53,800 nucleotides of DNA from Methanolinea sp. UBA275 (GTDB lineage Archaea; Halobacteriota; Methanomicrobia; Methanomicrobiales; Methanospirillaceae), in NCBI GenBank assembly GCA_002506105.1, contig DAWU01000012.1, forward strand, positions 1 through 53,800. Direction: 5' to 3'. Of this stretch, positions 28,684 to 35,010 are shown in pieces. A program made the position numbers and the translations under genes. The notes below the pieces were generated by a model. It searched no databases. It saw only the letters and a program-made list of their open reading frames with translations, and was not told the origin of the DNA. The stretch's first letter is position 1. Every line of letters begins with the position of its first letter.

Positions 28684-29511
28684 ATGAATACCCAAGCACG
28701 AATCCCTCACATCATCGCCATAGTGCTGTTCTCGTTCCTTGCAATGTCCAGCTTCTCGGCCGCAGCGGAAGTAAGTGCGAATCCTGCATCGGTCGCACTC
28801 CAGCAGGGAGTAACCACCACGATTACCTATACCCTGGATGAGGCACCCGGTGGCCTTGCGGGATACAGTATGGATCTCTCCATCTCCAATCCTTCATGCG
28901 CACGGATAACCGCGATCAATCATCCTGCATGGGCAATACTGAACGCGACACAGGGTGTTCCGGGAAGCGAGATTATAATACACGGAGTTGATCTTGGGAA
29001 GGCTGTCGAGAACGGGGCAACATCCATTCCCATTGCAACGGTCACTCTCCAGGGGATCGGCACGGGATCCTGCACTCTTGTGACTACTGAAGCGCGGTTT
29101 GACGATGATAGCGGGAATATTTCGATGCTTGACACGGTGCAGGTGAACGTCACGGTCACGGGGAGTCCCTCATCTGGCTCATCGTCAGGGGGCGGAGGCG
29201 GGTCCTCATCCGGTGGCGGTTCAAGCAGCAGTTTCACCGGGGCGATCGTAACCCAGGAGACCCCGGGAATCATGCTCACTCCAACACCTACTCCCACTTC
29301 AACCATGGCGGTCGTTGCCTATGCTGCACCCTGGGAGACTGGAGAAATGCCTGTCCCTGAAGTAACTGCCATTGTTACAGATACAAAGAGTGTATCATCG
29401 CAGGGTTCCGAACCTGGCGCTAAAATCCCGGTGACCGTGCTTCTCTTTGGTGTTGGTGTGCTCATCCTTCTTGGACTTGGTGCATACCTCTTCATGAAGA
29501 AGAAGCGTTGA
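28684..29511 (+). CDS. Membrane-anchored cohesin-domain protein
   Basis: 275 aa with a signal peptide (hydrophobic core about residues 10-25, ending near SAAAE), a cohesin-like beta-sandwich (about 30-157), a Ser/Gly linker, a Thr/Pro-rich stretch and a C-terminal membrane helix (about 249-268) ending MKKKR. The beta-sandwich resembles the cohesin-like domain of the preceding protein: GGLAGYSMDLSISNP against GMAGFDISLTLDNP, and HPAWAILN against APSWAVLN. The topology puts the domain outside on a flexible stalk, the expected layout for a surface receptor of dockerin-bearing proteins. It follows the dockerin protein by 154 bases with no strong terminator between, so co-expression is plausible. 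Pairing of the two is inferred. Confidence 0.8.
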   Translation: MNTQARIPHIIAIVLFSFLAMSSFSAAAEVSANPASVALQQGVTTTITYTLDEAPGGLAGYSMDLSISNPSCARITAINHPAWAILNATQGVPGSEIIIHGVDLGKAVENGATSIPIATVTLQGIGTGSCTLVTTEARFDDDSGNISMLDTVQVNVTVTGSPSSGSSSGGGGGSSSGGGSSSSFTGAIVTQETPGIMLTPTPTPTSTMAVVAYAAPWETGEMPVPEVTAIVTDTKSVSSQGSEPGAKIPVTVLLFGVGVLILLGLGAYLFMKKKR

Positions 29512-29546
29512 ACCTCTCAATATCCTATTTTTACCTGTCCTGGTAA

Positions 29547-29563
29547 GGGTGACAGGATCACCC
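29547..29563. repeat. Perfect inverted repeat, GGGTGA/TCACCC
   Basis: Six-base arms around a five-base loop (CAGGA), 36 bases after the cohesin gene stop. Could form an RNA hairpin at the 3' end of that transcript. Confidence 0.5.
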
Positions 29564-29603
29564 CTGTTCTGACAAAAGAGATCCGGTTGAACTCTCTGGA
29601 AAA

Positions 29604-29624
29604 GGGAGGCCTATCTGGCCTCCC
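29604..29624. repeat. Perfect inverted repeat, GGGAGGCC/GGCCTCCC
   Basis: Eight-base arms with a TATCT loop, a very stable hairpin. No T-run follows it, so it may stabilise the 3' end of the transcript or bind a protein rather than terminate. Confidence 0.55.
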
Positions 29625-30097
29625 CGATGAGGGGACATCTCCCTGGAACTGAGACATCACTGACGTAACGTTCGGGAGAGACAGGTGTCCTCCCTTGAAT
29701 TGAGTGTGGAATTACTCTTCTCTTGCACGGTCATCTCCATGCGTGTCTCTCTCCATGGACTTTTTACCATGAGGCAATATGTGCAGGGTATCCCGACATT
29801 CGAGGCGCGCGAAATCCCTGCGGCTGTGAATCACATGGATGATTCCGCCAGGTAATTATTGGGATGCTTCAATAATAAATATTTTTATTTTCGTATTACT
29901 ATATATGATGAAATAAATTTATGTATGTTTCACGTAATAATTGATAAATTATAAAACCGACATGGATCAGTAGCATTGATTCCCGATACTCTGCTGAAGA
30001 ATGATGCCGAATCAGGTCGAAACCGGAATGCCCTGTATTAGATAGTCGGTATGAACATTGATCCCAATTTTTATGAGTAGTTGAAAGATATTTGAAA

Positions 30098-30118
30098 ATT
30101 TTACGGATAAAGTAAAAT
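30098..30118. promoter_or_regulatory. Palindromic operator candidate of the ABC uptake operon
   Basis: ATTTTAC-N7-GTAAAAT has perfect seven-base arms centred 41 bases before the ATG at 30149, in an AT-rich promoter zone. Size and position fit a dimeric metal-responsive repressor, for example DtxR or Fur type. The regulator is inferred. Confidence 0.5.
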
Positions 30119-30148
30119 AATTATTATTAAATGTAGCACGAGCCTATA

Positions 30149-30691
30149 ATGGAGAGTATGAAGAGAGGGCATCTTGCTGCAGAGGTTGCCTGTATCCTGA
30201 TTTTGATACTTTTAGCACAGGCTTCTGCTGCCAGTGTATACGAGCGGGCCATTATCCCTCAAGGGGACTCAACATATCGCGTAAGCCTCCAGTTTCCTGA
30301 AGGGACTATTTCAGGAATCACCGAAACGATCTCAAGCGGGATGACCTGCAAGGAGATCTCGCTCCCGCCTGAACAATACCGGATTGAAGGGACCACGCTT
30401 TTCCTTGCAATCATTGAGGAACGTGAGGTCTCCTACCTCGTCACAGGAAAACCCGGGATGACGGCAGAGATCACCGGAACTTATCAGGATATGATTACCG
30501 GAGAGAAAGGAAACCTCCCGGGTGCAAGAATATCCAGTTCGGGATCCGTGGAAATCATTGACGCTGCAGTCAATAATTCCCTCCCAGGGAACGATGCCCG
30601 GAGCCAGCATGCTCCACTGGAGCCGGTTCTCTTTGTCGTTGCATTGTGTGCGACTGGTCTCCTGTATTCCCTCAGGAGGCGCTCCCGATGA
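30149..30691 (+). CDS. Hypothetical membrane-anchored exported protein of uptake operon
   Basis: 180 aa (177 if the ATG at 30158 is used). Signal peptide about residues 10-28 ending near SAAS, a beta-rich extracytoplasmic body, and a C-terminal membrane helix (about 157-173) ending LRRRSR. No family recognised. GGAG inside the first codons could serve the second ATG, whereas the first would be nearly leaderless. First gene of the operon with the binding protein, permease and ATPase, coupled by an ATGA overlap to the binding-protein gene. A role in holding or receiving the substrate at the surface is plausible but unproven. Confidence 0.7.
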   Translation: MESMKRGHLAAEVACILILILLAQASAASVYERAIIPQGDSTYRVSLQFPEGTISGITETISSGMTCKEISLPPEQYRIEGTTLFLAIIEEREVSYLVTGKPGMTAEITGTYQDMITGEKGNLPGARISSSGSVEIIDAAVNNSLPGNDARSQHAPLEPVLFVVALCATGLLYSLRRRSR

Positions 30692-31893
30692 AACTCTTGT
30701 TCATGGTACTTGCCGCTGCAGTCTGTCTCATGATCGTATTGCCGGCCAGCGCAGGGCTCCCGGGCGATGCCAGCGGCAACGACCACCTGGAGAAACAGGA
30801 ACTTGTTTCAATGATTCTTTCAGCATTGAAGGACAGCACCACCCTCCAGGATGCAAGGGATGCTGCATATGTCTATTCGAACTGGAACGGGAGTCCCAAG
30901 AAGATCATTGATTCATCCGGAAAGGAACGCGTGATATGGCGCCCGTTCCACCGGATTGTCGTTATGAACTCCGAGACCCTGGAGACGATGCGTTCCATCG
31001 GGTATGATACTTCAACCGTGGTCGGCGTCGATAAGTACACCCTGAAAGCGACTGCGTTCTTCCCGGAGTTCAAAAATACGCCGGGGATTGGATCCATCTG
31101 GGCGCCTGATTACGAAAAGATCGTCTCGCTGCAGCCCGATGCAGTCTTTGTCTATGCCGAGATCAGCAGATCATCATGTGACGAGATCGAGGAGAATCTT
31201 GCGAAGACCTCCCCGGGCGTCACCGTGCTCCGGTTCGACTGCTACCTTCCCGAAAGCTATCCCGGAGAGATCGGGATCCTCGGTGACCTCCTCGACTGCC
31301 AGGAAGGGGGCCGGGAATTCCTGGAATTCTACACTTCAAATATCGACACGGTGACCAGCCGCGTCGCTGCAGTCCCTGAGAACGAACGGATAAAGGTCTA
31401 CTTTGAGACCTGGAATGATTACAAGACCTGTGCAGCGGGATCCGGGTACGACCAGAAGATACGGATGGCCGGGGGATCCAATATCTTCGGCAATGAAGCG
31501 GGAGAATACCCCGAGCTTGATCCCGAGGCTGTGCTAGCCTCCTCACCTGAAGCGGTCATTAAGCTGGTCGGGTCCATGAAATATACCTTCGGTGGATACA
31601 ACGGCGGAGAAGAGGAGATATTCCGGCAGACGCATGACGCTCTCGTCTCCAGGAAAGGCTGGAAATCCCTCCCCGCAGTCCGTGATAACAGGACGTACCT
31701 GATTCACACCGACATCCTAGGTGGCCCGCACTTCTTCGTGGGCGTCCAGTACATGGCCAGGTGGTTCTATCCCGACCGGTTCTCCGATCTTGATCCTGTA
31801 TGTGTTCATGCCGAATACCTGACACGGTTCCAGGGGCTGCCGGCATCAATCGTGGAAGATGAGATCTTTGTCTATCCCAGGTTGAGAAGGTAA
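30688..31893 (+). CDS. Iron-siderophore/cobalamin-type ABC substrate-binding protein with dockerin-like N-terminus
   Basis: 401 aa from the ATG at 30688, placed eight bases after AGGAGG. Signal peptide ends near ASAG. Residues about 23-65 (GDASGNDHLEKQELV, then LQDARDAAYVYSNWNG) resemble a calcium-binding dockerin or EF-hand pair, a fusion seen in some methanogen binding proteins. The rest is a class III (BtuF/FhuD-like) fold with IVVMNSETLETMRSIG, PGIGSIWAPDYEKIVSLQPDAVF and a C-terminal lobe with TYLIHTDILGGPHFFVG. It supplies substrate to the permease and ATPase downstream. Substrate identity (heme, siderophore, cobamide, or a metal complex) cannot be told from sequence. Confidence 0.87.
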   Translation: MKLLFMVLAAAVCLMIVLPASAGLPGDASGNDHLEKQELVSMILSALKDSTTLQDARDAAYVYSNWNGSPKKIIDSSGKERVIWRPFHRIVVMNSETLETMRSIGYDTSTVVGVDKYTLKATAFFPEFKNTPGIGSIWAPDYEKIVSLQPDAVFVYAEISRSSCDEIEENLAKTSPGVTVLRFDCYLPESYPGEIGILGDLLDCQEGGREFLEFYTSNIDTVTSRVAAVPENERIKVYFETWNDYKTCAAGSGYDQKIRMAGGSNIFGNEAGEYPELDPEAVLASSPEAVIKLVGSMKYTFGGYNGGEEEIFRQTHDALVSRKGWKSLPAVRDNRTYLIHTDILGGPHFFVGVQYMARWFYPDRFSDLDPVCVHAEYLTRFQGLPASIVEDEIFVYPRLRR

Positions 31894-31897
31894 CATC

Positions 31898-32974
31898 GTG
31901 GACCAGAAAGGAGCCCCGGGGGATCTTTCGCATCTCAGGGAGGAATACCACCGGTTCGCGGCGAAGCGCTACCTCTTCCTTGCCGGATGCGGTATCCTGA
32001 TACTCATCCTTATCGGGATCGCAACGACCCTTGGCTCCGCAGACCTCACGATCGGGGAGGTATACGCCGCGATCATCGCTCGCTTTTTCCCGTCGGTCGT
32101 AGAAAGCACCCCGCTCGCATCCACGATCGTATGGGAATACCGCCTTCACCGGATCTTCTTTGCGATTGCGGCGGGGTTCGGGCTCGGGATCGCGGGTGCA
32201 GTGATGCAGGGGGTGCTGCGAAATCCCCTTGCAAGCCCGTTCACCCTCGGGATCTCCGCGGCGGCATCTTTTGGTGCGTCCATCGTGATTGTCTTTGGAA
32301 TCGGAGGATTTGCGAATGACATCGCGATCATCATCGCCGCGTTCGTCTTCACCCTCCTTGCGACGTTCGGCATCTACAGCCTCTCGCGGGTGAGGGGAAT
32401 CTCCCCGGAGAGCATGATCCTTGCCGGGATCATCCTGATGTACCTTTTCTCTGCCATGACCTCGTTCCTCCAGTATATCGGCACCGTCGACCAGCTCCAG
32501 GAAGTGGTCTTCTGGACCTTCGGGAGCCTTCAGCGGACGTCCTGGGGCAAGCTTGCGCTCGTAAGCCTTGTCGTGGGCCTCTGCATTCCCTTTATCATGC
32601 TCCGGTCGTGGGACCTCAACGCGATGGGCCAGGGAGACCAGGTGGCAAAGAGCATGGGGGTCGATGTCAGCCGTACGAGGACACGCCTCATGCTGATCGC
32701 ATCCCTGGTGACGGCGATCATCATCTGCTTTACCGGGGTCATCGGGTTCATCGGGCTTGTCGCCCCGCACATCACCCGCCTTGCGATCGGCGGGGACAAC
32801 CGGTTCCTACTCCCAGCATCGGGCCTTGTGGGCGGAGCATTGCTCCTTACCGCTGACAGCCTGGCGAGGACCGTGCTTGCACCCGCCATCATCCCGGTCG
32901 GGATCATGACCTCCTTTATCGGGATTCCCTTCTTCCTCTACCTGTTCCTCAGGAAAAGGGAGGGGTACTGGTGA
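31898..32974 (+). CDS. FecCD/BtuC family ABC permease
   Basis: 358 aa with GTG start, four bases after the binding-protein stop. About nine or ten membrane segments in the FecCD pattern. Family marks are GAVMQGVLRNPLASPFTLGIS near residue 105, the MGVDVSRTR segment facing the ATPase, and GFIGLVAPHITRLAIGGDNR near residue 285. It forms the membrane channel with the ATPase at 32971. The last codons overlap the ATPase start (GTGA). Confidence 0.95.
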   Translation: MDQKGAPGDLSHLREEYHRFAAKRYLFLAGCGILILILIGIATTLGSADLTIGEVYAAIIARFFPSVVESTPLASTIVWEYRLHRIFFAIAAGFGLGIAGAVMQGVLRNPLASPFTLGISAAASFGASIVIVFGIGGFANDIAIIIAAFVFTLLATFGIYSLSRVRGISPESMILAGIILMYLFSAMTSFLQYIGTVDQLQEVVFWTFGSLQRTSWGKLALVSLVVGLCIPFIMLRSWDLNAMGQGDQVAKSMGVDVSRTRTRLMLIASLVTAIIICFTGVIGFIGLVAPHITRLAIGGDNRFLLPASGLVGGALLLTADSLARTVLAPAIIPVGIMTSFIGIPFFLYLFLRKREGYW

Positions 32975-33750
32975 CGCTTTCTGTCCGGGGTCTCTCGTTC
33001 TCGTACGGGGACCGGGAGATCCTTCACGATGTCTCGTTCTCGACCGCACCGGGCGAGGTGCTCGGGATTGCCGGCCCGAACGGATGCGGGAAGACCACGC
33101 TGATCAAGTGCATCGACCGGATCTTTGAACCGGGCGGGAGGGTCGAATTTGGCGGGAAGGATATGGCGGATCTCAGCACAACAGAGATAGCCCAGCTCAT
33201 CGCCTATGTCCCCCAGGCGCTCACTATCGGCATGGCCATGAGCGTGTTCGAGACGATTCTCCTGGGCAGGCGTCCCTATATCAGGTGGTCGGTCTCGGAT
33301 GCCGATCTCGAACGGGTAAGCGCCGTCATCGCGGAACTTGCCATCCAGCACCTCGCGTTCCGCAAGATGACCCAGATTAGCGGCGGCGAGCGCCAGAAGG
33401 TGATGATTGCACGGGCAATGGTCCAGGATCCCTCGCTGCTTCTCCTGGACGAGCCGACCAGTGCGCTCGATCTTCGGCACCAGCTCGAGGTCATGGAACT
33501 TGTTCGGAGGGTTGCCCGGGATAAGGAAGCCACCGTCCTGATGGCAGTCCATGACCTGAACCTTGCGGGAAGGTTCTGCGACAGGCTGATGATCATGAAG
33601 GAGGGCAGAATCGTTGCGATGGGAACGCCGTCCGAGCTCCTAACCCGCGAACTCATCCGTGACGTCTATGAAGTCGATGCGGTGATCTCCGGTGAATCCG
33701 GGTACCTCCAGGTCATCCCGGTCCGCCCTGTGGGAGAGATTACAGTGTGA
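32971..33750 (+). CDS. FecE/BtuD family ABC ATPase
   Basis: 259 aa with GTG start overlapping the permease stop. Walker A is GPNGCGKT (residues 35-42), the signature is ISGGERQK (136-143), Walker B is LLLLDEP (156-162), and the switch His is in MAVHDLN. These are the marks of iron-siderophore and cobalamin importers. Last gene of the operon that starts at 30149. Confidence 0.95.
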   Translation: MTLSVRGLSFSYGDREILHDVSFSTAPGEVLGIAGPNGCGKTTLIKCIDRIFEPGGRVEFGGKDMADLSTTEIAQLIAYVPQALTIGMAMSVFETILLGRRPYIRWSVSDADLERVSAVIAELAIQHLAFRKMTQISGGERQKVMIARAMVQDPSLLLLDEPTSALDLRHQLEVMELVRRVARDKEATVLMAVHDLNLAGRFCDRLMIMKEGRIVAMGTPSELLTRELIRDVYEVDAVISGESGYLQVIPVRPVGEITV

Positions 33751-33852
33751 TCATGTAATGTTCTCTCTGGCAAGGTGAAAGAGCACACTGTTGAACGATA
33801 AAAACCCAAATCTCATCATCATACCACGATTCCATAATCCGGAAGCCCTGGT

Positions 33853-34551
33853 ATGGACAAGGACAAGAATATGATCCATGCACAGGAACAGAAGAAGAAT
33901 GCAGTAGTCTCCTGGACCGGGGGAAAGGATGGCTGCTATTCATGCCACAGGGCGATGGCGGAAGGGTATCATATCACCCATCTCCTGCACTTCCGTAACG
34001 TGAGGAAGCGGGGATCGCACGAGTTGAACAATGAGGTGGTCCGGGCGCAGGCAGATGCGATGGAAATCCCACTCATACAGAAGGACTTCACGTCGTACGA
34101 GGAAGAATTCAAGAACACCGTTCGTGACCTCCGGGAGCAGGGCGAACGGATCGATGCGGCGGTGTTCGGGCACATCGAGACCCACAAGAACCTGGTCGAT
34201 CGTATCTGCAGCGAGATGAACCTCGAACTCGTGATGCCTCTCTGGAAACAGGATTCAAAAAAATTAATACAAGGGATGCGTGAATCCGGGCTTGAGATTG
34301 TGGTTGTCAGCGCAAAAGAGAGCCTGATGGGGAAGGAATGGCTTGGCCGGAAAATCGACGAAAAGTTCATCGACGACTTGAAGAGGCAGGATTCATCCAT
34401 CGATCCCTGCGGCGAGAACGGGGAATTCCATACCCTTGTCACCGACGCCCCGATGTTTAAGAAAAAGATAATAATCACCGGAAGCGACCGGGTGCTCCAG
34501 GACGGCTACTGGTACCTTGACATTTTCGGGTGGACGTTCCAGGAAAAATAA
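33853..34551 (+). CDS. dph6: Diphthine--ammonia ligase (Dph6-type ATP pyrophosphatase)
   Basis: 232 aa. N-type ATP pyrophosphatase with the PP-loop SWTGGKDG at residues 20-27 and the family motif PCGENGEFHTLV near 193-204. In archaea and eukaryotes Dph6 amidates diphthine on elongation factor 2, the last step of diphthamide synthesis. The length fits archaeal single-domain members. The ATG at 33853 has GGAAG eight bases upstream; a second ATG at 33871 is possible. It stands alone between the ABC operon and the histone gene. Some archaeal homologues of this family are only putatively assigned. Confidence 0.85.
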   Translation: MDKDKNMIHAQEQKKNAVVSWTGGKDGCYSCHRAMAEGYHITHLLHFRNVRKRGSHELNNEVVRAQADAMEIPLIQKDFTSYEEEFKNTVRDLREQGERIDAAVFGHIETHKNLVDRICSEMNLELVMPLWKQDSKKLIQGMRESGLEIVVVSAKESLMGKEWLGRKIDEKFIDDLKRQDSSIDPCGENGEFHTLVTDAPMFKKKIIITGSDRVLQDGYWYLDIFGWTFQEK

Positions 34552-34610
34552 CCGGACTCCCTTGCATCCGCGCAGGATTTTTCAGCTCCAACCGGGCAAT
34601 GAATAGGTAA

Positions 34611-34620
34611 TTTATAAATA
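34611..34620 (+). promoter_or_regulatory. TATA box of the histone gene
   Basis: TTTATAAATA, an almost ideal archaeal TATA box, 35 bases before the GTG start. It predicts a leader of about 15 bases carrying GAGG. Confidence 0.7.
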
Positions 34621-34654
34621 CTTTCTCGTTCGTTATTGTTTTGAGGCAATTAAG

Positions 34655-34861
34655 GTGGCAGAATTACCAGTTGCAGCAATGATTAGGATTGCCAAGAAGA
34701 GTGGAGCAGAACGTGTCGGCCGTGATGCCGCAGTTGCTCTCGTTGGACAGGCAGAAGAGTACATTGCATGCCTTGTGAAAGAGGCAAACAAGCTTGCAAT
34801 TCACGCAGGAAGGAAGACTATCAAGGAAGAGGATGTAGAACTCGCGATTAAATCCCTTTAA
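34655..34861 (+). CDS. Archaeal histone (HMf-like)
   Basis: 68 aa single histone fold from a GTG start, with GAGG nine bases upstream. It has the three-helix pattern of HMf/HMt histones: PVAAMIRIAKKSGAERV for the first helix, a long central helix with AALVGQAEEYIACLV, and the RKTIKEEDVELAIKSL end helix. The dimer-forming and DNA-contacting residues (RI...K, RKTI) are kept. It wraps DNA as dimers or longer polymers and is normally abundant, in line with the strong promoter. Confidence 0.97.
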   Translation: MAELPVAAMIRIAKKSGAERVGRDAAVALVGQAEEYIACLVKEANKLAIHAGRKTIKEEDVELAIKSL

Positions 34862-35010
34862 TCCTCTCTTCTTTCCTAAATTCACGGTTCTTTCATCGGA
34901 TATCCCGGCAGTGTTCATTCACAAAATCCAGGTTGTTGAAGTATTTTTTACCTCTTTTCATTTCATATCTCCATCAGAAAAAGAGTGATATCTCGTATTG
35001 AAGGAGGGTA

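Larger units (their letters stand above)
29512..30148. other. Long intergenic region with hairpins and AT-rich promoter zone
   Basis: 637 bases without a convincing gene. Two perfect inverted repeats lie close after the cohesin gene (listed separately). The segment 29870-29965 is strongly AT-rich with several TATA-like motifs (TACTATATATGATG near 29896), and an inverted repeat sits just before the next gene. A 28-codon frame at 29769 has no ribosome site and is not called. Confidence 0.5.

Noticed and set aside
29769..29855. 28-codon frame in the long intergenic region
   Set aside because: No ribosome site and no recognisable peptide features; likely chance.
31559..32770. 403-aa reverse open frame across the ABC permease gene
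   Set aside because: It is opposite two well-recognised transport genes and is dominated by charged residues (Asp, Arg, Glu, His), typical of antisense shadows in GC-rich DNA.
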